Assembly (NCBI GenBank): GCA_963930775.1
Contig: OZ005695.1
Span: forward strand, 2,418,001-2,482,000
DNA from: Cliona cf. orientalis
Lineage: Eukaryota > Porifera > Demospongiae > Clionaida > Clionaidae
Direction of reading: 5' to 3'
Length of the DNA stretch: 64,000 nucleotides
In this document: positions 38,801 to 63,712 of the stretch, in pieces
Layout of the letters: every line of letters starts with the position of its first letter
Numbering within the stretch: the stretch's first letter is position 1
Notes under the pieces: generated by a model
Databases searched by the model: none
The model's input: the letters and a program-made list of their open reading frames with translations, nothing else
What the model was told of the DNA's origin: nothing
Program-made: the position numbers and the translations under genes

Positions 38801-40851
38801 ATTATCAACCAGAACCTATTCAGGTTCGAAGACAGAAAGCATTTTCAGTGCAGCTCATTGCATACGATCAAGTCAATCACACAACCAAAGCCACAGTTGA
38901 ATCTTCTCTGATGTCATCGGCTGGTGGACTTGGGGAAGGTCAAGGTACTCAGCAAATTTTCGACGGAGAGTGTACCAAGCTAGAGTTTACTCTGTTCTCC
39001 CCACTGGACTCTGAAGAGCTCATGCTCTCTTTGAAAGGCCCATGCCCTAATATAACGGGTGTCTCAAAAAGAAGCGTTAGAATTGAAGTCATATGCAAGT
39101 GTCCAATTGGATTCCAACTTTCTAATAGTGCCAATGAAACGGCTTGTGTGTGCACTTGTGATGATATTCTACAGCCGTATACCAGGAGCGGATGCAATGC
39201 ATCGACACAATCCATAATAAGAAGGGACGAATTTTGGATCACCTTTATCAACCAAACCAACGCAAGTGGCTACCAGATCTACCCTTATTGCCCCTTTGAT
39301 TATTGTCATCCACCTTCAGACCAGGTCAGTGTCAACTTAAACCTCCCTCACGGCTCCGATGCCCAGTGTGCAGCGCACCGCTCAGGCACTCTCTGTGGCA
39401 GTTGTGAACCTGGATACAGTACATCTCTTGGTAGTTCATATTGCCTGCAGTGTCCATCCCACTGGCCTTGGCTAGTAGCTACGATTGCTGTAGTGTTCAT
39501 CCTATCAGGTATGGCGTTAGTAGCCTTTCTGCTGGTCCTCAATTTAACCGTTGCTATAGGAACTCTCAATGCTATAATCTTCTATGCTAACGTAATAGCT
39601 GCGAGCAGGAGTGCACTGTTTCCATTAAAGCCGAGCTTTGCCTCTATATTCATCTCATTTCTAAACTTTGACCTTGGATTCGACATGTGCTTCTTTGACG
39701 GAATGGACACGTATGTTAAGACATGGCTCCAATTGGCCTTTCCAGCATACATTATCATACTTGTAGCTCTAATTATCAAGCTCAGTTATCACTATACCTT
39801 TTTTGGACGTCTCATTGGAAAGAAAGACCCAGTGGCAACCCTAGCTACACTAATCTTACTCTCCTATACCAAGCTCCTACAGACTATCATCACTTCTTTC
39901 TCATCGGCTACTCTATCTTATCCAGATGGCTCAAGGAATGTCATTTGGCTTCCTGATACTACCGTTGGATACTTCACTGCCAAGCATGCTGTGCTGTTTT
40001 GCACAGCCATTCTTATTCTCCTACTTGGACTTGTCTATACCTTCTTGCTTTTCACATGGCAATGGATGCTTCGCCTTCCGAGTAAACACCTCAGGTGGTT
40101 AAAAAATCCAAAATTGAATGCGTTTTTGGAGGTCTACCTTGTTCCGTATACTCCAATGCATCGATACTGGATAGGCTTGCTACTGTTGGTTCGAGTGATC
40201 CTCTATCTCGTTTCAGCGTTCAACCCTTCCGGGGACCCCAGGATAACTCTTTTGTCTACAGCCTTCATCATGAGTGCCCTGTTCTTTTACATTGCCATGT
40301 GTGGCATCCGGATGTACAAAAACCGGTACATCAATGCCTTGGAGACGCTCACATACTTCAATATCAGTGCAGTATCCGTAATTACCCTATACTCACTTGG
40401 GAGTACCAAAATCAACCAGAGAGCAGTTACTAATGTGTCTGTTGCAGTATCTTTTGTTCAACTGTTGATAGTAATTATCTATCACTGCTTTACAAACACA
40501 ATGGTTTCAAACATTCGAAAGACTAAAATCTACCAAAAATTGTTGAAAAAATTTCAAGGAACAGCAAAAATGAAATATCAATTCGGTCACAGCAAACCAA
40601 CACCTGTTGACACTAACATCAATCAGATTAATGATCATGAGCTACTAGCTATGATAGACCAGCCACGCCAAATCAACATCGTCAACCACAACTCCCCATC
40701 AATCCACCCAGAACCAGCTAAGCCAACCCAGTCCGTTATAGAGCCACCAAGCCCTCGCTCAGTCTTAGCAGCACCAGCACCATGTCAACAGCCAACAGAT
40801 CCTGCTACTGGAGATAATAAGTATTCTATCGATCACATAGAAATCCAATGA
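35890..40851 (+). CDS. Intronless PMP-repeat beta-helix / multi-TM receptor-like protein 5 (1653 aa)
   Basis: Unit B copy of receptor gene 4 with the same signal peptide, PMP-type repeats, cysteine module (CPFDYC, SGTLCGSCEPGYS), about nine membrane helices from residue ~1192, and tail. It is about 90 residues shorter. Two in-frame losses explain most of that: about 62 codons matching 23662-23848 in gene 4, and 26 codons matching 24188-24265, both within the repeat region. The tail differs, with about 15 extra residues after the juxtamembrane lysines and a loss of about 14 further on. The frame is intact throughout, so both copies look functional. The ATG aligns with 22892 in gene 4. Promoter-proximal sequence, including AAGTCAAGTCAAGTCATTTCA at 35610, is conserved between the copies. 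Confidence 0.87.
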   Translation: MMMWYASLILALLGFQVICGGSVLHHITPSSSLDCPIDEYCLSLSTFVANANNHTDSKDTTLVLEFLAGNHILDSDFSILNITFLRLSTNSSNISTITCSRNALMRFADIAEMEIQNLNFVDCGMMVQSVRQFVLVDSSFHATNGYGSSALQLNQIYAATIISSSFTFNSHDIKVGAYSINIDSGFQSSRGGGALAVIESNLEISQSQFIGNTAGLGGAILLERNSNVAINDSLFANNSAGSCDGFNCYGGALYIDSSSGIGGNGAAIFAQHNSQITLINSLFSENYAEKDGGVISAFFNCTITAHNSSFKNNYAFIEAGVIYAFISCYISLNRCFFIGNEAAYGGVMYAEAGGQVTVESCSFDSNFATQEAGVLCATQFDIVINDSSFQDNIAGLAGGVIYSYYFGSLAISNSSFLNNKANFDGGVALAYDFSHVSFENCMFFNNAAFEGGVIFIVNAYFEDFGSTYIGNRAYIDGGVIALNKGHIKICIKSSTFINNTAKNNGGVLHTPFVHTILFKENTFDGNKAKRGGVIALFNQDNLELIQNTFSFNKALDGGVVYLHTGNIVNIEGGSFSNNSAINGGAIHLVEQNSLTIRNSILNFNSAKNSGGVLYSLLHNKIYINGSSCFSIWNQAHSGGVIHANGSSINLLSQTLVMENNRAADAGGAVYLSNTNLTFSDAGDNTIVKNTARTGGALFAVKSSVIIQSNSLLIANNTAMGNGGGMWLSQCQITLFGGINELAENEAANGGGVYANQSRVITIANSFTRMSSNTAILAGGGMYLTSSALEIEQNTLFITKNRAVKGAGGGLHASNSSITIEGVLHCANNQAKNGGGFSLERYTRLHGKSAKNDSIAFLSNTASDHGGALYIDDETNPDMCAVDPLQKPSSGMEYCFLNSYSPFFNTSGNSAGVSGSTLFGGLLDRCIIKPQFCKTAISGLDAFQKLSNVESDTISSHPVRMCFCRDFQPHCDYQPEPIQVRRQKAFSVQLIAYDQVNHTTKATVESSLMSSAGGLGEGQGTQQIFDGECTKLEFTLFSPLDSEELMLSLKGPCPNITGVSKRSVRIEVICKCPIGFQLSNSANETACVCTCDDILQPYTRSGCNASTQSIIRRDEFWITFINQTNASGYQIYPYCPFDYCHPPSDQVSVNLNLPHGSDAQCAAHRSGTLCGSCEPGYSTSLGSSYCLQCPSHWPWLVATIAVVFILSGMALVAFLLVLNLTVAIGTLNAIIFYANVIAASRSALFPLKPSFASIFISFLNFDLGFDMCFFDGMDTYVKTWLQLAFPAYIIILVALIIKLSYHYTFFGRLIGKKDPVATLATLILLSYTKLLQTIITSFSSATLSYPDGSRNVIWLPDTTVGYFTAKHAVLFCTAILILLLGLVYTFLLFTWQWMLRLPSKHLRWLKNPKLNAFLEVYLVPYTPMHRYWIGLLLLVRVILYLVSAFNPSGDPRITLLSTAFIMSALFFYIAMCGIRMYKNRYINALETLTYFNISAVSVITLYSLGSTKINQRAVTNVSVAVSFVQLLIVIIYHCFTNTMVSNIRKTKIYQKLLKKFQGTAKMKYQFGHSKPTPVDTNINQINDHELLAMIDQPRQINIVNHNSPSIHPEPAKPTQSVIEPPSPRSVLAAPAPCQQPTDPATGDNKYSIDHIEIQ

Positions 40852-41562
40852 GGACTAAAGTGTGGATAATTCCATCATGGTTGAAGAAATGTAGCTAGTG
40901 CTAGTAATTATAACCTTTGTGCCCTATAGTATAGCTATACTAAATCAGTGTTACTTGCATGATAATTCAAACTCCAGGCCACACTTTGTGCATTGCTCAA
41001 ACACTGTATTATTAAATTATCAGCAGGAATAAGTTAACACAACCATGATAATAATTATTATAAATTCAGCAACATTTAATGTACAAATCAATTATAAATC
41101 AAAAAGGGGGGATAAAGGTGTTTGCTGCATGAATGGATACAATGAGTTTGCAGTTCTAAAACAAACAAACTGAGCAAAGGGTGTTGATAACGATGGCAAA
41201 ATGTGTGTCATTTATTTTTCAAACATAAGTTCACTAAATTAACACAGATTGAGAGAGAGGGGGGAGGGGGGCTGCTACCCCCTGACGGCTATATTATTAT
41301 AATTTAGCCATCATCAGCTCTGTAAAGTCTAAGGCCACTTGCGAGGCTAAGACCAAATACAAATCAGCTGACATAATATTCTCTAAAAAGTTACTTAAAC
41401 ACACAGTCAGTACCTACTCTCTCTCTGTTTCTCTAGCTTGCTACAGCTGTATACACACAGTGGGTTGTGCTCACTGATGTAGACACAGTTTATGACTTTT
41501 ACTGTAGCACAAGTTCTAGTCGTTTGGTTATTTGATGTATATTTCCTCTGCAGTATTGTATA
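40852..41562. other. Convergent 3' region between receptor gene 5 and SMG1
   Basis: Repeats 28127-28852 with small indels. It contains the 3' flanks of both convergent genes and the same G-rich patch (41250-41285). No coding sequence or RNA gene seen. Confidence 0.5.
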
Positions 41563-56349
<14,787 letters not shown>

Positions 56350-56442
56350 TTACGGGTAGATGTTTTCATAGGGTATGTACATGTATTCAGATTTCCATGC
56401 TATCAGTAAGTCAAATTTTCCAGAGGGCCAATTGCACAATAA

Positions 56443-56840
56443 TACAGTATAGTCTGCATAAATCGAATCTCGAAATCCATGAGAAATATTTGAATTAAAC
56501 GAAAATTTGAATTATAGAGATCCATATAAATTACTGTATTGAGACCCTGCAATACTTATTTGTGGAGCATTCAGCCACATATGAAGCTTTAGAATTGTTC
56601 TGAGAGTGATATAGGTAATATAGTTTCATATCAGATTCTCAAGCAGGACAGTAGTGATCTGTATATGATCTACGTTCTGTATTTATATAAATATGTGTAC
56701 TTTTGTATGCTAAAGCTGGCTGTATTTTTCTAATTAAGCGAAAAGACCAGTTCAAATTTATGTATTAGCTCTATGTAGGGAATTTTGAATTAGACGAAAA
56801 TTCGTCTTAAACGGATTTGAATTAAGTGGACTACACTGTA
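56443..56840. mobile_element. MITE with TACAGTATAGTC-type ends (398 bp)
   Basis: Imperfect terminal inverted repeats begin TACAGTATAGTC (left) and TTACAGTGTAGTCC (right, reverse complement). The internal AATTAAACGAAAATTTGAATT-like strings resemble non-autonomous pogo/Tigger-type elements with TA target duplications. No coding capacity. Confidence 0.65.
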
Positions 56841-57135
56841 ATATAATAGCTAGTATCATTACAGATGCAATGGAATAGTTTTTTAGAGTGCTAACCAAGA
56901 AAGGAAATCTCCAAGGTACAACACCCTAAGGAGTTCACCATATCACAGCTGGTACCTTCATTATATACATGTATAATATAGGGTACACTAATGTTCTATG
57001 ACATCATCACAGCCCTATGACATCAGACATGTGGATAGGCTTTGATATGCATCACGCTCACCAGCTATAAGGCTTTGCCAGGTGGTCAAGTACAGAGAGT
57101 ACAAGTGACCAAGTAAAAGTGAAAATAATTCCTGG

Positions 57136-57318
57136 GCACCATCTTAATGGGGTCAGCCACCTGACTATCAAAGGGTATTACTAAGGTGTGCACCATCTTA
57201 ATGGGGTCAGCCACCTGACTATCAAAGGGTACTACTAATAGGTGTGCACCATCTTAATGGGGGGTCAGCCACCTAGCCTGACTATCAAAGGGTAACCTGA
57301 CTATCAAAGGGTAATAGG
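57136..57318. repeat. Minisatellite, 54-56-bp unit, about 3.3 copies
   Basis: Units start at 57136, 57190 and 57246 with GCACCATCTTAATGGGG and contain CTGACTATCAAAGGGTA; the last unit carries an extra copy of that 3' half. It lies just upstream of the TATA box at 57370. Confidence 0.9.
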
Positions 57319-57369
57319 TCAACATGCTAGGAAGGGTGCAAACTGGTCTCATCAGCAAGGGCGAAAGGG

Positions 57370-57377
57370 TATAAAAG
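57370..57377 (+). promoter_or_regulatory. TATA box of the first secreted-protein gene copy
   Basis: TATAAAAG about 100 bases upstream of the ATG at 57472. The second copy has an identical octamer about 90 bases upstream of its ATG. Confidence 0.65.
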
Positions 57378-57471
57378 GAGGTAATTTTTGCCCGTCTTTC
57401 AAGGATCAGAACCAGCTACTCTACAAAATCACAGTCTTCCATAACTCAAAAAGGAAATTTCAAAGATCATC

Positions 57472-59186
57472 ATGAAATTTCTATGAATTTTGGCAGGACT
57501 TGCTTTGATCATTGATGCTACATATTCAGTGCCAGTGGAGACAGAAACAACTGAAGGTAATACATAATATAGCTAGAACAGAGCACACACATACCGTATT
57601 TTGGGTTATTTCCGTTCAAAAATTATTCAAATTTTAAATTTTCATGTAAAGTAATTTTCGAACGCGGCGACCCCTTACCGTATACGTTAACGTTATGAAT
57701 ACGCATGCGTTTACATTTCGTATTTCTAATTTTCGTTTTTGTTATGACATTCGAAAATAAAACGATGACGGAAATAACCGAAAATACGGTATATACAAGT
57801 ACATGTATGTTGTATGTATACACATTGGAAGGAAAATTAATTATCTCCCCAGTAGCAATTTACTTTTCTGTGGTTATGAGGTAATTATAGTGTAATTATG
57901 ATGAAACCTATGGTGTAATCTCTTAGGTAATCTATGAGGTAATTATGAGAAAATTCAGGGCCTCGCTGGAGCCTTTCTGAGACTTGAAAATCAGTAAATA
58001 TGTAGAGTATCTTACGCGTGTATCCAGCGAATAGATTACAAGCTGAGCGCTACTTTCTCTGAGAAGTACTGTTGGTTGAACTTCACGTGTTTTCTTGGCT
58101 TACGTAATGCCATGGATAAATAAAGCTCGCCTTGCGCTATATATAGCACGCATCACTGCCACAAGGGGCTGGCCCGCGCGCGACTGCAGCAGCGTGACCA
58201 ACCTGAACTTTGGAAGGAATACTGTGTTGTCGAGTTCGTCTCTGTGATTGAAGCATCGAAACTTGTCGCTATCAAGGTTGAGAGTCGATCTTAGACGCCA
58301 TCTCCATGATTTCTGGGGCCAGCATCGATCGATGTGTACGCATTCTATTGACGACCTTTTACCACATGCACCATTACACTGTGCAGCTACTGGGGAGATG
58401 GTCAAGTGTTTATAATAATTATACTTATGTACGGCATGCATACATATGTAGCAACAACAGTCCATGAAGAAGATGGAAAAGCTAATGAGCAATTCCTTCA
58501 AGAAGTTCGAGAATACTTTGAACAGCAGAGATCCAAGAAGCCAGCTGACAGAGAAGCAAGGCATACCACACCAGGTAAATTATGGACCAAGTACATGCAA
58601 TGGTAAACTGTAATAGCTAATCTTCTATCTTCACATAGTTATCTACAGCGGAAACACTATAGCACTGCAGACATTTGTACGGAGCTACTGGCTGGGATGC
58701 TCTGGAACACCTTGTGGCCGATACCCTTGCCCAGTAATGATGATGAGTGGCGATGACTGGACTAATTGTGCTGGTGAGGTCTTCAAAATTTACCGAGCAA
58801 GTGGGACTGGAGCAGTACGTGTTGGAGACTTAGTTGGAATATATTACCCTCTTGAAAGTGGACGCTGGTTGGACTGTTCTTCCGATAATTGTGCCAAGGG
58901 CACTTGCCCAGGAACACCGACTACTGCACACGGATTTGCTACTCACGAGCATTGGTTCACGTGTTGGCAATCCGTGTTCAAAATTTATGCAAAAGGCAAA
59001 AGTAACGGAGCCATCATCAATGAATATGATGATATCTCAATTTATTACCTACAAGACAGCCAATGGGTGGCTCTAGGATATGACCAAAACACAGTGAAGC
59101 TGCCCTGCTTGGGAACTACGCGCCCCCCTGTTTTAAATTCGTATGATCATTGTGCATTTGAAACCTTCACGATTTGGAAAAGATAG
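57472..59186 (+). pseudogene. Secreted cysteine-rich three-repeat protein, copy 1 (nonsense codon in signal peptide)
   Basis: Exons 57472-57556, 58452-58574 and 58639-59186 give 756 nt in frame. Exons 1 and 2 have the same lengths (85 and 123 bp) as copy 2. Exon 1 encodes a signal peptide but its fifth codon is TGA (57484-57486), where copy 2 has GGG. Exon 2 encodes a charged helical propeptide-like segment (NEQFLQEVREYFEQQ). Exon 3 encodes three repeats, each starting G(D/N)xx and ending E.F.I(Y/W), with paired cysteines and CPG, consistent with a beta-trefoil. The rest of the frame is clean, so the stop could be a polymorphism, a sequencing error or a recent null allele. Intron 1 carries a MITE (57592-57791). 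Confidence 0.65.
57592..57791. mobile_element. MITE with TACCGTATTTTGGGTTATTT ends (200 bp)
   Basis: Terminal inverted repeats of about 24 bp with one mismatch, reading TACCGTATTTT(G/C)GGTTATTTC from each end. No coding capacity. Inserted in intron 1 of copy 1. Confidence 0.85.
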
Positions 59187-59501
59187 CTAATCCACTAACC
59201 AGCAGCTAATGTCTTTGTAGTTGAGCTAATTGAATTCTACAGTAGCACAAACTTGAACATTCTGTTGATCATGTATGCAGTAATTTTTTAACATTTCTTT
59301 ATGATGAAAGACTCTCAATAGTACACTGCGGCAAACACCCATTTTTATGGACATTATTTCCTTTTACTAAAAGCTGTTTACTGGGTAGAATTATGCAAAC
59401 ATCTATAATTCTTTATCAGATTGACTCCTGCAAGCAAACTGTAATAACAATTATACTGTATACTGTAAAATAGGAAAATAACGAATTTGCAGATGGGCTT
59501 A

Positions 59502-59658
59502 TACCATATAGCCGGAAATATTGGCGGGAATTAAATTTGGCAGTTGAGCCCAAAATCGCTATTGCAAGACTATTGGTGGATTTTAATTTGGCGGTCATAA
59601 TATAGACCGTCAAACGGCCAAATTTAATTCCCCACCAAAATTTTCCGGCTATACGGTA
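59502..59658. mobile_element. MITE with TACC(G/A)TATAGCCGGAAA ends (157 bp)
   Basis: Inverted ends extend about 40 bp, with GGAATTAAATTTGG near the inner limit of each arm. The paralogous downstream region near 61490 has GGGCTTACAGTT and no insert, while here GGGCTTA is followed by the element and then TAGTT, which supports insertion at a TA-like site. Confidence 0.85.
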
Positions 59659-60165
59659 GTTAGGTATAGGTGCACTGGGGTCAACTATATCACTATGCAA
59701 TGATGATATTTCCAAATTGTTGTATGAAAAATCATGGTTCTGAATTTAGCATACCATCAGGGTTTCATCCAGTGGAGGCCCCTCCCCCAAAAAGGAAGAG
59801 AGAAAGACAAGAGCTCTGTAGCCACTGTAGCGTAGTATTGCAACACTCTGCAGTAATTTTATGACTTGACGACCCTTTCCAACATTGAAGTTGAGCATGC
59901 GCAGTCACATTAGCATAAAAGAGTGCTGAACAGAAATGCACGATTTGTAGCACTAGTAAGCCTTTTTGAGCAATTCGAAGCGTGTACAAATCAGTTTTTC
60001 ACTGATATCTACCGATTGGTTGTGCTTACAGATGCTTAGAACGCAACACCTGGCAGTTTTTGTGCCGACAACAGACAAACCGACCTGCTTTACCCCTTGC
60101 ACATGCGCTCGGGGTATAAAGGGAAGGGAGAGGGAGAGAGAGATAGAGAGAGGTACATGTAGTGG

Positions 60166-60246
60166 TACCCTAGCAAAAGAGGGCCTATGGGTGGTGCACC
60201 TTACATTGGGCCAAGTTCGGGAGATGGGCTGATATTCGAGGTATCA
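60166..60246. mobile_element. Partial copy of the TACC...GCAAAAGAG MITE family
   Basis: TACCCTAGCAAAAGAGGGCC, then GGTGCACCTTACATTGGGCC, GGGCTGATATTCGAGGTAT. This matches the left half of the complete element at 61063-61265; the right end is missing. Confidence 0.7.
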
Positions 60247-60300
60247 GTATTGTGTAACCACAAAGCTCTTATTTGACGTCATCATGCTTTGAATAAATAC

Positions 60301-60342
60301 GATTATTGTACATTTGAAACCTTCACAATTTGGAAAAGATGA
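60301..60342 (+). pseudogene. Relic of a third secreted-protein gene copy (C-terminal 13 codons)
   Basis: Encodes DYCTFETFTIWKR plus stop, nearly identical to the C-terminus of copy 1 (DHCAFETFTIWKR). Downstream flank similarity to the copy 1 3' region continues near 61400-61500 and 61520-61640, interrupted by MITEs. The rest of the gene is gone. Confidence 0.8.
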
Positions 60343-60403
60343 CTGGATCAGATCCAGTGACTAGCAGTAACACTAATTTGAACATCCTGTTATCATACAT
60401 GCA

Positions 60404-60913
60404 TACCGTATAGCGGGAAACTTTGGTGAGGTTTTTAATTTGGCAATTTGGCAAATTTTGAAGAAAATCACCAAATTAAAACTCACCAATATTTAAATAA
60501 CCGTATTTTTATGACGTAATGACAACGTGTGCGCATGCGCATGTGAATGAGAGCAGTGCGAATTCAGCAAAATTAGATTGATTGCTCGCAACCTAAAACA
60601 GAATCGTTTGTCAGGAATCAATGTTGCTGCTCAAGTTCTTTCAGGTTAAACATCCGACGCTACCTTCGTCATCAACATGTGCCTCGAACACAACTCTCGA
60701 TCTGACACGTCTCCATTTTTGATAGCTGCTAGCTAGCTCGGCGAATGGAGTGGCCGGCCGGCCAGCAGCTGATCCATGCATTACGTCACTTGTATATCGC
60801 GTCATGCGCTTGCGCTCACAATTTGTCAAGTCGCCAAATTTAAAATTCGCCAATATCTTTAAGGGAGTGATTCGCCAAATTTTATGCTCGCCAAATTTAC
60901 CCGCTATACGGTA
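60404..60913. mobile_element. MITE with TACCGTATAGCGGG(A/T)AA ends (510 bp)
   Basis: Terminal inverted repeats of about 18 bp with one mismatch; subterminal repeats of AATTTGGC / GCCAAATT occur at both ends. The centre (60520-60830) is unrelated, GC-richer sequence. No coding capacity. Confidence 0.8.
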
Positions 60914-61062
60914 ATTTTTATAATAATAATGGAGATTTTCAAAGTACATGACACAATAATCCCCTGAAATAATCCCTCACTGACAGCACTACCACAAAGA
61001 GGACTGAGAATGAGACCTTTAGCAACTCGATAACTAGACATGATCACAGAGATAAGCCAATA

Positions 61063-61265
61063 TACCGCACCCTCGCAAAAGAGCACCCACCCATGGGCGG
61101 TGCATCTTACATTGGGCCAAGATTGGGGGATGGGCCAATATTCGAGGTATTAGCAGCTACACATGGGTGCATATTCGAGTAAACACTAGACCTTAAGCAG
61201 GAAATTGAGCCCAAAGTGGGTGGGGGGGGGGGACGTAGTGGGCCCTCTTTTGCAAGAGTATGGTA
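61063..61265. mobile_element. MITE with TACC...CTCGCAAAAGAG ends (203 bp)
   Basis: Left end TACCGCACCCTCGCAAAAGAG; right end reverse complement TACCATACTCTTGCAAAAGAG. A poly-G run lies at 61222-61231. A partial relative is at 60166-60246. Confidence 0.82.
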
Positions 61266-61747
61266 ATATTATTAAGCTCCACCTATAAGCTAAGGATCTG
61301 GCAACAAAACATACGACATTCATATACGAGGTGATCTGTTAGCTAAAATTAATATTAAGTTGTTTACTGTCACTGCATGGGTAGAATTATACACAGGTCT
61401 ATAATCCTCCATTAGATTGACCCCTGGAGGCAAGCTCTAACAACAGTACAGTAACTACTGTAAAGTAGGAAAACAACGTATTTTGTGAAGGGCTTACAGT
61501 TCAACAGGCACACTAGCTGGTGTCAACTAAGTTTGCTGTAATATTTCCATGCTATGACGATATTTCCAAAATTAATTGTATATTGAATAGGTATATGGTA
61601 AATCATGGCCATGAATTTCTACATACCATGCAAAACAAGCAATGATGTCACAGGGTACAAATCAGGGTCAATCTTCAATACGGGAACAAAATACACGAGG
61701 TGTATATGAATGATGATACAGAGGACAAAGATCATTCTTCCTCAGGC

Positions 61748-61755
61748 TATAAAAG
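61748..61755 (+). promoter_or_regulatory. TATA box of the second secreted-protein gene copy
   Basis: TATAAAAG, 90 bases upstream of the ATG at 61838, matching the arrangement at copy 1. Confidence 0.65.
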
Positions 61756-61837
61756 AATTGAGAAAACACAGCATAGGCAACAACCAGCAAGCTTGGCATG
61801 AAAAAAGGTTGAAAAAATACTCCAATCAAAAATCAAG

Positions 61838-63712
61838 ATGAAAAGTTTTGGGATTCTGCTTGGACTCATTGCTGTGATTCATATCACTTCTTCAGTGCCG
61901 GTGGAACCAGAAGAGAACAGAAGTATGAGAATCACTACATAATACCGTAGACTCTGGTTAATAAGCGCATGCGCTTATAGCGGTAAACGGAATGACAGTA
62001 TGCGCTTAATAAAGGATATGCGCTTATATGGCACATAACCACGCCCACAAACGTTTGGGCACGTGATGGATGCGAGGCCAGGCCCGCTAGCACTAGCGCT
62101 CGATCGATCGATCGAGCACTTTAACGTTTACAGATGCCGCTCAAGATGACGAATGCTGGCGATTTATCGATCTTCTTGCATGATAATGTTATTCGTGGCC
62201 ATCATTTCTCCAAACATAACTGGACTCCAAATACTTTCCAGCCGGTCAAGATCAGATTCATAGAACGCCACGCCTATTAAGCGCATGCGCTTAATAAACA
62301 ATAGCTTATGACAAGAAGAGGGCATGCGCTTAATAAATAATGTGCGCTTAATAGCGAGGTGCGCTTAATAACCAGAGTTTACGGTATTGTAGCTATATCA
62401 AAACATATGAAAATATCAAGTTTTGGTCAGTGGACTTTCTTCGTCATTGAAGGTCTACAGACCGAAACACCCCCACCCCTAGGTCGAGCCCAAGGTAATG
62501 CATATGGGCCCATTTTGTGACACTGAGATACACATTAATAATCTAACTACCATAAATTGCGAATATTTCGTATCTAAAATATTTCATGCGATAATTTTTC
62601 ACGTAAAATAATTTTCATACAAACGACCCTGTACCGCATTGTCGTTAATACTGCACATGTATTTTGTGCGTTTAATTTTCACACACACAATGTTGTCCGA
62701 AACATCGAAATATTCGCGATTTAGATTTTGGTGGTAAAGAACTTCAACAATCAATATATTGCATGATTATTGCAATACAGTGCCAAGTGTTGAAGAGGAA
62801 AATACAGAACAAAATAAAAACTTTGTGGCAGAAGTTAGAGCTTACCTTGAGGAACAGAAAAGCAAGAGTGCAATGGAAAGAAATAAAAGACAGACCAGTG
62901 GCGGTAAGTGCTAACATCACACTAGTTTTAAATGCTCCAATAAAGGCACTAAATCTCTGAGATATACAGTTACAGCAAATCACTCCTAAATGCATGAGGA
63001 AATGCAAACTGAGAAATTTTTGTGTAATAATCAATATCAAATGTATGCCATATATTATTTGTTGTATAAGTTATTACAGGTACGTGTAAACTATTTTTAC
63101 TTTTTTAACAATGAAAAATTTGCCAATTAATTTATGGTAGCACTACCTATCTGTGCAGGTATCAGCAGTGGAGACACAATTGCACTACAGACCTTTGTAA
63201 GGAACTATTGGCTGACTGGCTCTCTAAACTTGTGGGGCCGACAAACGTGCCCACGAATGCGGATGTCAGGAACTGACTGGACCAATTGCTGGGGTGAAGT
63301 ATTCAGAATCTACCGAGCCAGTGGCCCTGGACAAGTGTGTGTTGGAGACGTAGTAGGAATTTATTACCCTCGATCACCTGGGTATTGGATGGGCTGTACA
63401 GGCAATACCTGCCCGAGATCTTCGTGCCCTGGACAAGCAACCACTGCGCATGGTTTTGCTACTCAAGAGAACTGGTACACATGTTGCAGCGAAGTGTTCA
63501 CGATTTATGCGAGTGGGAAAGCTAATGGTGCTGTAATTGATTCCGGGGATGATATCATGCTTTATAGCCCGGACCTGGGTCGGTGGGTGGCTCAAGCTGG
63601 TGAAGACGTTTCCACAACCACAACCACATGTGCTGGAACGACACGCCCACCTCCAGCTGCCAAGTTTGATGAATGCCACAAAGAGACTTTCACAATCTGG
63701 AAAGGACCTTAA
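61838..63712 (+). CDS. Secreted cysteine-rich three-repeat (beta-trefoil-like) protein, copy 2 (253 aa)
   Basis: Exons 61838-61922, 62781-62903 and 63159-63712 join in frame (762 nt). A signal peptide of about 20 residues (MKSFGILLGLIAV start) is followed by a charged helical segment from exon 2 (FVAEVRAYLEEQKSK). Exon 3 encodes three repeats beginning GDTIAL, GDVVGIYY and GDDIMLY and ending EVFRIY, EVFTIY and ETFTIW. They have regularly spaced cysteines, CPG motifs and conserved tryptophans. Threefold internal repetition of this kind suggests a beta-trefoil, often a carbohydrate-binding fold (inference). The role may be a secreted lectin-like or matrix protein; no named family is certain. 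Both introns carry or flank inverted-repeat elements. Confidence 0.75.
61943..62386. mobile_element. MITE with TACCGTA(G/A)ACTCTGGTTA ends (444 bp)
   Basis: Terminal inverted repeats read TACCGTAGACTCTGGTTAAT (left) and TACCGTAAACTCTGGTTATT (right, reverse complement). Subterminal GCGCATGCGCTTA repeats occur on both sides. Located in intron 1 of secreted-protein copy 2. Confidence 0.82.
62548..62736. mobile_element. MITE-like inverted-repeat element (189 bp)
   Basis: TACCA ends, with an inner inverted pair TAAATTGCGAATATTTCG and the reverse complement of CGAAATATTCGCGATTTA. More diverged than the other elements. Located in intron 1 of secreted-protein copy 2, 45 bases before the exon 2 acceptor. 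Confidence 0.65.

Noticed and set aside
58100..58564. 154-codon minus-strand frame that could be an SMG1 exon
   Set aside because: No similarity to SMG1 FAT-domain sequence is apparent, and it overlaps exon 2 of the plus-strand secreted-protein gene.
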